Positions 17,262-27,147 of a stretch of DNA of 64,000 nt are shown here, one piece after another. The notes under the pieces were generated by a model. The model saw only the letters and a list, made by a program, of their open reading frames with translations. It had not been told where the DNA came from and did not search any database. The position numbers were made by a program, and so were the translations under genes. Numbering within the stretch: the stretch's first letter is position 1; the number at the start of each line of letters is the position of its first letter. This DNA comes from Rubrivivax sp. (GTDB lineage: Bacteria > Pseudomonadota > Gammaproteobacteria > Burkholderiales > Burkholderiaceae), in contig JAEUOZ010000019.1 of the NCBI GenBank assembly GCA_016790225.1, positions 39,043 to 103,042 of the forward strand. The letters are read 5' to 3'.

Positions 17262-18575
17262 CTATTCGTGCCGCAGCGCCTGCGCCGGATCCACGCGGCT
17301 GGCGCGCCAGCTCGGGTAGAGCGTGGACACCAGGGCCAGCAGCAGCGACACCGCGGCGATCGGCAGCACATCGGAGGCCAGCGGCTGGCTGGGCAGCCTG
17401 GAGACCAGGTACACGCTGGCCGGCAGCAGCGGCTGGCCCAGCAGGCCTTCGATCAGCGGCACGATGACATCCAGGTTCAGCGCCAGCAACAGGCCCAGCG
17501 CCACGCCGGCCAGCGTCCCCAGCAGCCCGGCCATGGCGCCCTGGACCATGAAGATGCCCATCACCGAGCGCGGGCTGGCGCCCAGCGTGCGCAGGATGGC
17601 GATGTCGGCCCGCTTGTCGGTGACCGTCATCACCAGCGTGCTCACCAGATTGAAGGCGGCCACGGCCACGATCAGCGTGAGGATCAGGCCCAGCATGCGC
17701 TTCTGCTGCGCCACGGCCTCGAACCAGTGGCGGTTGCTGCCGGTCCAGTCGCGCACCACGGCCTGCTGGGGCCAGCGCGCGGCCAGGCGCGCAGCCACCT
17801 GTGGCGCCTGCAGCGGATCGTGAAGGCGCAGCCGCAGCCCTTCGCGCACCTGGCCGGGCGCCAGCTGGCGCACATCGTCCCGGTGCATCAGCGCCCAGGC
17901 GGCGTCGTACTGATGGTGGCCGGCACTGAAGCTGCCCAGCAGCTGCAGACCGATGACTCGCGGTGCCGTGGCCGCGGCGCTGCCGGGTTCTGCCGGCAGC
18001 ACCAGGGCGACAGGCTGGCCGGGGCGTGCCGCGCCCGCCGCGCCCGCCGAGGGCAGCCCGAGCGTGCGCGCGAGCTCGCTGCCCAGCAGGATGTGCCGGC
18101 TGCCCGGCTGCAGCTGCGGCAGCAGCGCCTGCGGGCCGCTGGCCAGGCGCTCGGCCAGCCCGGAGACCGCCGGCTCTGCCGCCGGATCGATGCCCTGCAC
18201 CCAGACGCCGCGCATCTGCTCGCCATGACCCAGCAGACCCTGCAGCGAAGCAAAGGGCGCGGCGGCGCGCACGGCCGGATCCTGCAGCGCCTCGCGCATC
18301 AGCTGCGGGCTCTGCGCCGCCGCATCGCCCAGGATCTGCACCTCCACGTGGGAGATGACATCCAGCATGCGATCACGCACCTCGGTGCGAAACCCGTTCA
18401 TCACCGAGAGCACGACGATCAGCGCCGCCACGCCCAGCGTGATGCCGGCCACCGAGAGCGCTGCGATGAAGCTGACGAAGCCGCTGCTTGCGCGTGCGCC
18501 GCCCGGCCGGCCGCCGCGCAGGTAGCGCCAGCCGATCTGCCACTCGTAGCCCAGAGCTTCCCGTCCGGCCTTCAC
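17262..18575 (-). CDS. lolE: Lipoprotein-releasing ABC permease LolE (LolC/E family)
   Basis: This is the second permease of the LolCDE transporter, which extracts outer-membrane lipoproteins from the inner membrane and hands them to LolA. The 437-residue protein starts with the family signature WQIGWRYLRGGR. The first transmembrane helix follows (FIAALSVAGITLGVAALIVV, then LSVMNGFRTEVRDRML), then a large periplasmic domain, and three C-terminal helices. The first of these includes the conserved [26 protein letters not shown] paralogue of nearly identical layout lies on the other side of lolD, so this one is assigned LolE from the lolC-lolD-lolE order. It begins with GTG, four bases after the lolD stop. 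Confidence 0.9.
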   Translation of the reverse strand: MKAGREALGYEWQIGWRYLRGGRPGGARASSGFVSFIAALSVAGITLGVAALIVVLSVMNGFRTEVRDRMLDVISHVEVQILGDAAAQSPQLMREALQDPAVRAAAPFASLQGLLGHGEQMRGVWVQGIDPAAEPAVSGLAERLASGPQALLPQLQPGSRHILLGSELARTLGLPSAGAAGAARPGQPVALVLPAEPGSAAATAPRVIGLQLLGSFSAGHHQYDAAWALMHRDDVRQLAPGQVREGLRLRLHDPLQAPQVAARLAARWPQQAVVRDWTGSNRHWFEAVAQQKRMLGLILTLIVAVAAFNLVSTLVMTVTDKRADIAILRTLGASPRSVMGIFMVQGAMAGLLGTLAGVALGLLLALNLDVIVPLIEGLLGQPLLPASVYLVSRLPSQPLASDVLPIAAVSLLLALVSTLYPSWRASRVDPAQALRHE

Positions 18576-18578
18576 AGG

Positions 18579-19254
<676 letters not shown>

Positions 19255-19262
<8 letters not shown>

Positions 19263-20544
19263 GGCGCAGGGCCTGGGCAGGGTGGATGCGGCTGGCGCGC
19301 CAGCTCGGGTAGAGCGTGGCCAGGAAGGCCAGCAGCAGCGACAGCAGGCCGATGGGCACGATGTCCGATGCCAGGGGCTGGCTGGGCATGCGCGAGATCA
19401 GGTAGATGCTGCCCGGCAGGAAGGCGATGCCCAGCGCCCGCTCGATGGCCGGCACGATGACGTCGATGTTCAGCGCCACCCCCACACCGGTCAGCAGCCC
19501 GGCGAATGTTCCGATCACCCCCGCCAGCGCGCCCTGCACGACGAAGATGCCCATGATGCTGTGCGGGCTGGCGCCCAGGGTGCGCAGGATGGCGATGTCG
19601 GCGCGCTTGTCGGTGACGGTCATGACGAGCGTGCTGACCAGGTTGAAGGCCGCCACGGCCACGATGAGCATCAGGATGATGCCCATCAGGCGCTTTTCCA
19701 CCTGCACGGCGTCATACCAGTTGGCGTTCACGCGGGTCCAGTCGCGCACCAGCAGGCCGGCGGGCAGAGCCGCCGCGAGTTGCGCAGAGACCTCGCGTGC
19801 CTGCAGCTGATCGGCCAGCTTGAGCTGCACGCCGCTGGGCCCTTCCAGCCGGAAAAGCCGTGCGGCGTCATCCAGGTGGATCATCGCCAGCGAAGCGTCC
19901 AGTTCGAAGTGGCCGGAATCGAACACGCCGCTGACCGTGAACTGCTTGAGCCGCGGCAGCACGCCGGCCGGCGTGACCTGGCCGCCGGGCGCGACCAGGG
20001 TGAGCTTGTCGCCGGGCCGCAGATCCAGCTGCCGCGCCAGTTCACCGCCCAGCACGATGTTCCACGTGCCGGCCTGCAGCGTGCCCAGCAGCGCGGGTTC
20101 CAGCGGGCTGCCGGCCGGCAGGATGCGCGCTTCCTCGGCCGGATCGATGCCACGCACCAGCGCGCCGCGCAGCCCCTGGCCGCGGCCCAGCAGGGCCTGC
20201 ACGGCGATGAAGGGCGCCGCCGCCTGCACGCGCGCATCGGCCGCCCGGGCGGCGGCCGCGGTGCTGCGCCAGTCGGTGAGCGCGTTGCCCTGCGCATCGC
20301 TGATCTCGGCATGCGGGATCACGCTGAGCATGCGGTCCCGCACTTCCTTCTGGAAGCCGTTCATCACGCTCAGGATGATGATCAGCGCGGCCACGCCCAG
20401 TGCGATGCCCAGCACCGAGATCGCGGAGATGAAGGAGATGAAGCCATTGCGGCCCGCCGCGCTGCCGGTGGCTGCATGGCGACGCCCGCCGCGCGTGTAG
20501 CGCCAGCCGATCTGCCATTCGAAGTGCTGCCAGGGCGCCGTCAT
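19255..20544 (-). CDS. lolC: Lipoprotein-releasing ABC permease LolC (LolC/E family)
   Basis: This is the first gene of the lolCDE operon, coding for 429 residues. It shares with the downstream paralogue the opening [12 protein letters not shown], the first membrane helix followed by [16 protein letters not shown], and the downstream helix [25 protein letters not shown], ending in [18 protein letters not shown] periplasmic domain of about 200 residues lies between the first and second helices and would interact with lipoprotein or LolA. Naming as LolC rests on operon order, since the two paralogues are hard to tell apart by eye. It is divergent from the conserved gene at 20613, with a 68-base gap. 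Confidence 0.9.
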
Positions 20545-20612
20545 CGGGCCGCGATGCTACCGTGGGCCGTTGACGCCAGGCCTGTGCACCGCGCCGTCCG
20601 GATAATGCGGCG

Positions 20613-21587
20613 ATGCACCTGATCGTTCCCTTTGCGGCGCCCTTGTCGGCGGCGCTGCGCGCGCAGTTCGGTGCGCTGCGCGCCCCGGCGCTGCAGGCCT
20701 GGCTGCAGCGCCAGCCGCCGCCGCAGACCTTCGTGGCCGGCGACGAATGGAGCCTGAGCACGCCGCACGAGCGGGCACTGAGCCAGCTGATGGGCTGGCC
20801 GGCGGCCGACGGCCTGGTGCCGCTGGCGCAAGCGCAGGCGATGCAGCAAGGTCTGGCCGAGGCCGCGCGTCCGGGCTGGGCCTGCGTGGCACCCACGCAC
20901 TGGAGCCTGGGGACCGAGCAGATCAGCCTGTTTGCGCCGGAGCTGCTGAACCTGGACGTTGAATCCTCGCGCGCCTTCTTTCAGGCCATCGGCGAACTCT
21001 TCACCAGCGAGGGTTTCGCGTGGCACTGGCTCGGCCCCACGCAGTGGCTGTGCCGGCACGATGAGCTGGCCGAGCTGCCCACCGCTTCGCTGGACCGCGT
21101 GATCGGCCGCAATGTCGACCGCTGGCTCACGCCGCATCCGCGTGCCCGGCGCCTGCGCCGCCTGCAAAACGAGGCGCAGATGCTGATGCATGGTCATGCG
21201 CTGAACGAGCCGCGCGAAGCGCAGGGCCTGCTGCCGCTGAACAGCCTGTGGTGCAGCGGCACGGGCAGCCTGGACGTGGCACAGGGCGAGACGCCCGAGG
21301 CCGCGCAGATTCACGCGGCCCTGCGCGGCCCTGCGCTGCAGGAAGACGCCGCCGGCTGGGCGCAGGCCTTTGCGCAAGCGGATGCGCAGGTCTTCGGGCC
21401 CTGGATCGCGCAGCACGGTGAAGACCCGGCCTCCAGCCTCATCCTGTGCGGCGAGCGCCAGGCCAGCCGCTGGAGCGGCGGTCCGCCGTCCCGGGGCAGC
21501 GGCTTCTGGCCCGCGCTCGGGCGCCGGCTGGGCCTGGGCGCATCGGCTGATCCTGCGCGTTGGCCGCAGTGGCTGGAGCCTCTGTGA
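20613..21587 (+). CDS. Conserved protein of unknown function coupled to recJ
   Basis: The 324-residue product has no motif I can tie to a known reaction. It is Trp- and Leu-rich and has no signal peptide or membrane helix. The best-conserved-looking stretches are CVAPTHWSLGTEQISLF, HWLGPTQWLCRHDELAELPTASLDRVIGRNVDRWLT and RRLQNEAQMLMHGHALNEPREAQGLLPLNSLWCSGTG. I recall similar proteins annotated inconsistently (as a phosphoglycerate-mutase-like or RpfE-type regulatory protein) in betaproteobacteria, often next to recJ. I do not rely on either name. The last codons overlap the GTG start of recJ, which argues for joint translation and possibly a role tied to DNA repair. Confidence 0.75.
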   Translation: MHLIVPFAAPLSAALRAQFGALRAPALQAWLQRQPPPQTFVAGDEWSLSTPHERALSQLMGWPAADGLVPLAQAQAMQQGLAEAARPGWACVAPTHWSLGTEQISLFAPELLNLDVESSRAFFQAIGELFTSEGFAWHWLGPTQWLCRHDELAELPTASLDRVIGRNVDRWLTPHPRARRLRRLQNEAQMLMHGHALNEPREAQGLLPLNSLWCSGTGSLDVAQGETPEAAQIHAALRGPALQEDAAGWAQAFAQADAQVFGPWIAQHGEDPASSLILCGERQASRWSGGPPSRGSGFWPALGRRLGLGASADPARWPQWLEPL

Positions 21588-23311
21588 ACGCGGCCCCGCA
21601 GCTGCTGCTGCGCGAGGCTTCGCCGCGCGGCGCCTTTGCGCTGGAAGCGCAGGGGGTGCATCCCCTGCTGGCGCGCCTGCTGGCCGCACGCGGCGTGCGC
21701 CAGGCCCAGGAGCTGGATGACGGGCTGCAGCACCTGCTGCCGCCCCACACGATGAAAGGCGCCGAGGCTGCGGCCGCGCTGCTGGCCGATGTGCTGCAGG
21801 CGGGCCAGCGCATCGTGGTGGTGGCCGATTACGACTGCGACGGCGCGACCGCCTGCGCCGTGGCTCTGCGCGGCCTGCGCCTGCTGGGCGCGCGCCCGGG
21901 GACGCTGGGCTACGTGGTGCCGGACCGCAGCGTGCACGGCTATGGCTTGACGCCGGCCATCGTCGATCTGGCGCGCGCGCAGTCACCCGATCTGCTGGTG
22001 ACGGTGGACAACGGCATCGCCAGCCTGGAAGGCGTCGCGCATGCGCAGGCGGCCGGGCTGCGCGTGCTGGTCACCGATCACCACCTGCCGGCGCGGCAGG
22101 CCGATCAGGTGCTGCTGCCCGCGGCCGAGGTGATCGTCAACCCCAACCAGCCTGACGACAGCTTCGAGAGCAAGCACATCGCCGGCGTCGGCGTGATGTT
22201 CTATGTGCTGCTTGCGCTGCGCGCCGAGCTGCGACGGCGCGGCCGCTTCGACGCGGCCACGCAGCCGCGGCTGGATGCGCTGCTGGATCTGGTGGCGCTG
22301 GGCACGGTCGCCGATGTGGTGCGGCTGGATGCCAACAACCGCCGCCTGGTCTCGCAGGGGCTCAAGCGGGTGCGCAGCGGGCGCATGCAGCCGGGCCTGG
22401 CGGCGCTGTTTGCCGTCGCCGGTCGTGCCCCGGCGCGGGCTGCGGCCTTCGATTTCGGCTTTGCGCTCGGGCCACGCATCAATGCCGCGGGGCGCCTGGC
22501 GGACATGACGCTGGGCATCGAGTGCCTGCTCACGGACGATGCGGCGCGTGCCGCCGAACTGGCCTCGCAGCTGGATGCCATCAACCGCGAGCGCCGCGAG
22601 GTGGAAGCCGGCATGCGCGAACAGGCGCAGGCGCTGGTGGAGCGCCTGATGCCGCCCGGCGATCAGGCACCGGCCGCGCTGAGTCTCTTCGATCCCGAGT
22701 TTCACGAAGGCGTGGTGGGCATCGTGGCGGGGCGCCTGAAGGACCGTCTGCACCGCCCGACCTTTGTCTTTGCGCCCGGCGCCGATGGCCTGCTGAAGGG
22801 CAGCGGCCGGTCGATTCCCGGCTTTCACCTGCGCGATGCGCTGGATCTGGTGAGCAAGCGTGCGCCGGGCCTGCTGCGCCGCTTCGGTGGCCACGCCATG
22901 GCGGCCGGGGCGACGATCGAGCCGGAGCAGTTCCGGCGCTTCGAGCAGGAGCTGCGCAGCGTGGCGGCCGAGTGGCTGGACGCCGCCGCGCTGCAACGCC
23001 AGCTGCGCATCGACGGCCCGCTGGACGCGCAGTGGTTCAACGTGGAGACGGTGCAGGTGCTGGATGCCCAGGTCTGGGGCCAAGGATTCGAGGCGCCGCT
23101 ATTCTGCGACCGCGTGCAGGTGATGCAGCAGCGTCTGGTGGGCGAAAAGCACCTGAAGCTGCGCGTGCGCCACGCGGGCCAGTTGCGCGATGCGATCTGG
23201 TTCGGCCGCACCGAACCGCTGGCCGAGGACATCCGGCTGGCCTACCGCGTGCAACTCGATGAGTGGAACGGGCAGCAGCGTCTGCAGATGGTGGTAGAAG
23301 CGTGCGAATGA
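21584..23311 (+). CDS. recJ: Single-stranded-DNA-specific 5'-3' exonuclease RecJ
   Basis: RecJ degrades single-stranded DNA 5'-3' during recombination and mismatch and base-excision repair. The preferred GTG start at 21584 overlaps the upstream stop and gives 575 residues, a normal length. DHH-superfamily motifs are all present: VVVADYDCDGATAC (motif I), TVDNGI (II), VLVTDHHLP (III, the DHH) and LGTVADVV (IV). DHHA1-region elements GPRINAAGRL, EGVVGIVAGRLKDR, GSGRSIPGFHLRDAL and FGGHAMAAG follow, with an OB-fold C-terminus. The metal-binding aspartates and histidines are intact. Its stop overlaps the ATG of the downstream sugar dehydrogenase. Confidence 0.95.
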   Translation: MNAAPQLLLREASPRGAFALEAQGVHPLLARLLAARGVRQAQELDDGLQHLLPPHTMKGAEAAAALLADVLQAGQRIVVVADYDCDGATACAVALRGLRLLGARPGTLGYVVPDRSVHGYGLTPAIVDLARAQSPDLLVTVDNGIASLEGVAHAQAAGLRVLVTDHHLPARQADQVLLPAAEVIVNPNQPDDSFESKHIAGVGVMFYVLLALRAELRRRGRFDAATQPRLDALLDLVALGTVADVVRLDANNRRLVSQGLKRVRSGRMQPGLAALFAVAGRAPARAAAFDFGFALGPRINAAGRLADMTLGIECLLTDDAARAAELASQLDAINRERREVEAGMREQAQALVERLMPPGDQAPAALSLFDPEFHEGVVGIVAGRLKDRLHRPTFVFAPGADGLLKGSGRSIPGFHLRDALDLVSKRAPGLLRRFGGHAMAAGATIEPEQFRRFEQELRSVAAEWLDAAALQRQLRIDGPLDAQWFNVETVQVLDAQVWGQGFEAPLFCDRVQVMQQRLVGEKHLKLRVRHAGQLRDAIWFGRTEPLAEDIRLAYRVQLDEWNGQQRLQMVVEACE

Positions 23312-24534
23312 TGAGTGACATGAAGGTCCTGTGGCAGTGGCTGCAGCATGGCTCTGGCGCGCTGGCGCGTCGGGGTGAGTCGCGTGTCGGCCGCACGGCA
23401 GGCCGCGGTGCGGCTTGGCGTACGGGTCGTGTCGCGAGCCTGTGGGCCGGCGCAGCCCTGGCCCTGGCGATGGTCGCCGCGACACCGGCCGCGCACGCCG
23501 CCGAGCCGCGGCCCGTCACCGTGGCCCAGGGCCTGGTCAACCCCTGGGGCCTGGCCTTCCTGCCCGATGGCCGCATGGTCGTCACCGAGCGTCCCGGCCG
23601 CATGCGCGTGATCACCGCGGATGGCCGCCTCGGGCCGCCGCTGGGCGGTCTGCCGGCGATCGATGTCACCGGCCAGTGCGGGCTGCTGGATGTCGTGGCC
23701 GATCCGCGTTTTGCCGAGAACAGCCGCCTGTGGTTCACCTATGCCGAGCCCGGCGAGGGCGGCAACAGCACGGTGATGGCTTCGGCGCGGCTGGCGGGCG
23801 AGAGCCTGAGCGAACTGCGCGTGGTCTTCCGCCAGGTGCCCAAGGTGCGCAGCTCGCTGCACTGCGGATCGCGCATCGTGTTCGATCGGGAGGGCCGCAT
23901 CCTGCTGGGCCTGGGTGATCGTGGCTCGCGCCGCGACGATGCGCAGACGCTGGACAACACCATCGGCAAGGTCGTGCGGCTGGAGGCCGATGGTCGCCCC
24001 GCGGCCGGCAACCCGCTGGCCGCGCGCCCCGGGGCTCTGCCGGAGATCTTCAGCCTCGGGCATCGCAACATCCAGGGTGCGGCGCTGCATCCGGGCACCG
24101 GCGAGCTGTGGGCCGTGGAGCACGGCCCGCAAGGCGGCGACGAGCTCAACGTGGTCGAGGCCGGCCGCAACTACGGCTGGCCCGTGATCACCTACGGCCG
24201 CAACTACGGCACCGGCACGCGCATCGGCGATGAAGGCCCGCGCGAAGGCTTCGAGCCGCCGATCCGCTGGTGGGTGCCAACCTCGGTGGCGCCCAGTGGC
24301 CTGGCCTTCGTCACGCGGGATCGCTACCCCGGCTGGAAGGGCAGCCTGCTCATGGGCACGCTGCGCGATCAGGTGCTGATCCGCCTGACGCTGGACGGCC
24401 GCAAGGTCACCGGTGAAGAGCGGCTGCTGGGCTCGCTGCGCGGGCGCATCCGGGATGTGCGCGAAGCACCGGATGGCTTCGTCTACCTGCTCATCGACGG
24501 CCCGGATGGCCGCGTGGTCCGCCTGCAGCCCTGA
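23308..24534 (+). CDS. PQQ-dependent soluble aldose sugar dehydrogenase family protein
   Basis: This predicted periplasmic six-bladed beta-propeller belongs to the glucose/sorbosone dehydrogenase family, related to E. coli YliI (Asd), which oxidises aldoses with PQQ as cofactor. It has 408 residues from the ATG at 23308. An ATG three bases on and one at 23320 are alternatives. A long positively charged N-terminus precedes a secretory segment (LWAGAALALAMVAATPAAHA). Family motifs are NPWGLAFLPDGRMVVTERPG, LGLGDRGSRRDDAQ, SLGHRNIQGAALHP, EHGPQGGDELNVV and NYGWPVITYG. No PQQ synthesis genes lie in the window. The start overlaps the recJ stop, although the functions are unrelated. Confidence 0.85.
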   Translation: MMSDMKVLWQWLQHGSGALARRGESRVGRTAGRGAAWRTGRVASLWAGAALALAMVAATPAAHAAEPRPVTVAQGLVNPWGLAFLPDGRMVVTERPGRMRVITADGRLGPPLGGLPAIDVTGQCGLLDVVADPRFAENSRLWFTYAEPGEGGNSTVMASARLAGESLSELRVVFRQVPKVRSSLHCGSRIVFDREGRILLGLGDRGSRRDDAQTLDNTIGKVVRLEADGRPAAGNPLAARPGALPEIFSLGHRNIQGAALHPGTGELWAVEHGPQGGDELNVVEAGRNYGWPVITYGRNYGTGTRIGDEGPREGFEPPIRWWVPTSVAPSGLAFVTRDRYPGWKGSLLMGTLRDQVLIRLTLDGRKVTGEERLLGSLRGRIRDVREAPDGFVYLLIDGPDGRVVRLQP

Positions 24535-24545
24535 GTTCGCAGGTC

Positions 24546-24561
24546 CGGACCTTCAGGTCCG
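24546..24561 (+). terminator. Short hairpin after the sugar dehydrogenase gene
   Basis: The 6-bp stem CGGACC/GGTCCG with a TTCA loop lies 12 bases after the stop of the sugar dehydrogenase gene, near the end of the recJ transcript. No U-run follows, so it may be a weak terminator or only an RNA-stabilising structure. Confidence 0.35.
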
Positions 24562-24643
24562 CGCATTCAGAAGCGCGTTTCCCGGCCGATACTGAGCCTG
24601 TCATCGATTCGCAGGCGCCACGTGCGCCTTGGGTGGGCGCAAG

Positions 24644-25099
24644 ATGTGGGTTCGGATTCTCGTGGTGGCCATGGCCTTGATCGTGGGCCTGCCGCTGGCC
24701 TGGCGGCTGATCCAGTCACCCGAGGTGCAGGCCTGGTGGTCGCCCGTGGCGGCCGAGCCTTCCCGGTTTCGCTTCGACAACGGCAGTGTGCGTCAGCCGC
24801 CCGCGCCGGCTTCCGGCCCCCTGGTGGATGTCAGCCCGGGGCTGAAGAAGTGCCGGCAGGGCGAGCGCGTGATCTACACCGATGCGGTCTGCCCACCGGG
24901 CACGCAGCCGGTGCTGATGGCCGGCGGCACGGTCAACGTCGTCAAGGGCAGCAAGGTGGAGCCTGCGCCGGCCCCGGGTTCAGCCTCCGGCGCGGCCGCC
25001 GGCAAGGGCCGCCCGCCGCATGTGCGCGATCTGCTCAACGATGGCAGCCCCAGCCTGCGCGAGCAGCACATGGAGCGCGTCATGCAGCAGCAGCGCTGA
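24644..25099 (+). CDS. DUF4124-like membrane-anchored protein
   Basis: The 151-residue protein starts at the ATG at 24644; a TTG 15 bases upstream is possible but less likely. Residues 1-25 form one hydrophobic helix that would act as a membrane anchor or uncleaved signal. A periplasmic part contains CRQGERVIYTDAVCPPGTQ, the two-cysteine core typical of DUF4124 proteins. A low-complexity Pro/Ala/Gly-rich linker and a charged C-terminal helix ending MERVMQQQR follow. The function of DUF4124 is not known. It stands alone, 109 bases after the sugar dehydrogenase gene, and is convergent with the VWA gene. Confidence 0.75.
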   Translation: MWVRILVVAMALIVGLPLAWRLIQSPEVQAWWSPVAAEPSRFRFDNGSVRQPPAPASGPLVDVSPGLKKCRQGERVIYTDAVCPPGTQPVLMAGGTVNVVKGSKVEPAPAPGSASGAAAGKGRPPHVRDLLNDGSPSLREQHMERVMQQQR

Positions 25100-25111
25100 G
25101 CGCGTGATCGC

Positions 25112-26140
25112 TCAGGCCACGCGCCCGAACCACCAGACGCTCAGGCCCGCGCTGAGCACCGCGAGCAGGGCCCCCAACGCGGCAAACAGGCCGCTGACCT
25201 CGGTTTCCTTGCGCTCGACCACCAGCTTGGCGGAGAGCGATTCGTAGACCTTGAGCAGGTCCTGCGCCGAGCCGGCGTAGAAGTACTGCCCCTGCGTCAC
25301 CACCGAGACGTTCTTCAGCGTTTCCTCGTCCAGGCGCACGCGCATGCTCCAGCCTTCGAAGCCGATGATCTCGCCGCTGGTGGTGCCGATGCCCACGGTA
25401 TAGACCCGCACGCCGCGCTCGGCAGCCATCTTGGCGGCTTCCAGCGGATCCGGGCCCGTGGTGCGCTGGCCATCGGTGAGCATGATGATGGCCGCGGAGT
25501 TGTAGCTGCCCGGCTCGACCGGTGTGAACTCCTTCTTGGGTGCATCGCCCAGCATGCGCGGCATGTTGCGCTGGCCGGTGATGTGCGAGATCTCGATGCC
25601 CTGATCGGGAAACAGCGTGGCCAGCGAGAGCACGATGCCGCTGCCGGTGGCCGTGCCGCGCTGCAGCTGGAAGCGATCGATGGCGGCCATCAGGTCTTCG
25701 CGGCTGACCGTGGGCGCCTGCACCACGGCAGCGGTGCCCGCGAAGGAGACGATGCCCACGCGCACATCGCGCGGCAGCGCCGTGATGAAGGCCTTGGCCG
25801 CGTCCTGGCTGGCCTTCAGCCGGTTGGGCTTGACGTCTTCGGCGCGCATGCTGCCGGAGACATCCATCGCCAGCATGATGGTGCGTTCGGCCAGGGGCAG
25901 GGTGATCACCGCCATCGGCCGCGCCGCGGCCACCAGCAGCACGGTGACGGCCACCAGCATCAGCAGGGGCGGCACATGGCGCCGCCAGCCGGGGCCCTTG
26001 CCCAGGGCCTCGCGGGCGACGGCGATGCTGGCCAGGCGCACGGTGCTGCGGCGCTTGCGGCGCAGCAGCCAGACGTAGAGCATCACCAGCGCCGGAACCA
26101 GTACCAGCAGCCACAGCAGGGTCGGCCATTGAAAGCTCAT
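25112..26140 (-). CDS. VWA-domain membrane protein (BatA-like)
   Basis: This 342-residue protein has two N-terminal membrane segments (LLWLLVLVPALVMLYVWLL and HVPPLLMLVAVTVLLVAAA), a von Willebrand A domain, and a C-terminal helix (LFAALGALLAVLSAGLSVWWF). The MIDAS metal site is visible as DVSGSM, with the later Thr/Asp in MLTDGQRT. This is the BatA/aerotolerance-type layout. The gene is last in a - strand operon after moxR and DUF58, and its start overlaps the DUF58 stop by four bases. MoxR-DUF58-VWA sets are thought to act as chaperone-like assembly systems for periplasmic or cofactor-bearing complexes. The client here is unknown. Confidence 0.88.
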   Translation of the reverse strand: MSFQWPTLLWLLVLVPALVMLYVWLLRRKRRSTVRLASIAVAREALGKGPGWRRHVPPLLMLVAVTVLLVAAARPMAVITLPLAERTIMLAMDVSGSMRAEDVKPNRLKASQDAAKAFITALPRDVRVGIVSFAGTAAVVQAPTVSREDLMAAIDRFQLQRGTATGSGIVLSLATLFPDQGIEISHITGQRNMPRMLGDAPKKEFTPVEPGSYNSAAIIMLTDGQRTTGPDPLEAAKMAAERGVRVYTVGIGTTSGEIIGFEGWSMRVRLDEETLKNVSVVTQGQYFYAGSAQDLLKVYESLSAKLVVERKETEVSGLFAALGALLAVLSAGLSVWWFGRVA

Positions 26141-27147
26141 GTCGCAACTCCCTGCGCCGGCAAGCCGCCCGTGGCGGACCCGCGCAGATGGGACGGAAAA
26201 CGCACCGGCGCCTTCAGGCGCAGGCGCTGGCGCCGCAGATCGGCATAGCGCAGCAGCGCGTCCAGCAGGTCGTCGTCGGTGGCCAGTTCGAGGGTGTCGG
26301 CGCCGCTGCGCGCCAGATCGTCGCGCAGCCGGGTCTCGGCCAAGGCCGCGATCTGTTCGTAGCGCTCGCGGAAGGCGGCATCGGTGCTGTCCACGAAGAG
26401 CTGCTCGCCCGTTTCGGCGTCTTCCAGGGTCACCAGGCCGACGTCGGGCAGCACCAGTTCCAGCGGGTCATAGAGCCTCACCGCCACCACCTCGTGGCGC
26501 CGGCTCAGCCGCGCCAGCGCATCGGGCCAGCCGGGCGTGCTGATGAAATCGCTCACCACGAAGACCAGCGAGCGGCGGCGGATCGCCCGATCGGCCGTCA
26601 TCAGCAGATCGGCCAGTGCCGTGCCTCCGCCGCCCCGGGTGCGCTCCGTGGGCCGCGTGCGCATGCGCGTGAGCAGGTTCAGCACGTGCAGCCGCGTGCT
26701 GGCGGGCTCCAGCAGCGCATCCACGCGCTGCCCGTAGAGCAGGGCGCCCACGCGGTTGCCGTGCCGCGTGAGCACGCGCGCCAGCGTCGCGACGAAGGCC
26801 GTGCTGACGGCCAGCTTGGTGACATCGCGCGAGCCGAAATCGATGCTGCCGGACAGATCCAGCAGGAACCAGGCGCTCAGGTCGCGGTCTTCGGTGAATT
26901 GCCGCACATAGGGCACCTGCAGCCGGGCGGTGACGTTCCAGTCGATGTGACGCACGTCGTCGTGCATCTGGTATTCGCGCAGATCCGCCAGATCCACGCC
27001 GCCGCCGCGGAAGAGGCTGCGGTAGTCGCCCTGCAGCAGGCCGTCGAGCCGGCGCAGCACCTGCCATTCCAGCTTGCGCAGCAGCGCATCGCTGGTGGAC
27101 AGCGCGCCTGCCGGCGGCAGGCCCGTGGCCGGCGCGGCTTCAGCCAC
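26137..27147 (-). CDS. DUF58-domain protein
   Basis: This 336-residue soluble protein belongs to the DUF58 family, with the defining region HDDVRHIDWNVTARLQVPYVRQFTEDRDLSAWFLLDLSGSIDFGS. It matches a VWA-like fold with a partial MIDAS (DLSGS). There are no membrane helices. It begins with GTG and overlaps the moxR stop by eight bases, placing it in the MoxR-DUF58-VWA operon. The cellular role is not established for the family. A link to the MoxR AAA+ ATPase is inferred from constant gene pairing. Confidence 0.88.
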   Translation of the reverse strand: MAEAAPATGLPPAGALSTSDALLRKLEWQVLRRLDGLLQGDYRSLFRGGGVDLADLREYQMHDDVRHIDWNVTARLQVPYVRQFTEDRDLSAWFLLDLSGSIDFGSRDVTKLAVSTAFVATLARVLTRHGNRVGALLYGQRVDALLEPASTRLHVLNLLTRMRTRPTERTRGGGGTALADLLMTADRAIRRRSLVFVVSDFISTPGWPDALARLSRRHEVVAVRLYDPLELVLPDVGLVTLEDAETGEQLFVDSTDAAFRERYEQIAALAETRLRDDLARSGADTLELATDDDLLDALLRYADLRRQRLRLKAPVRFPSHLRGSATGGLPAQGVAT

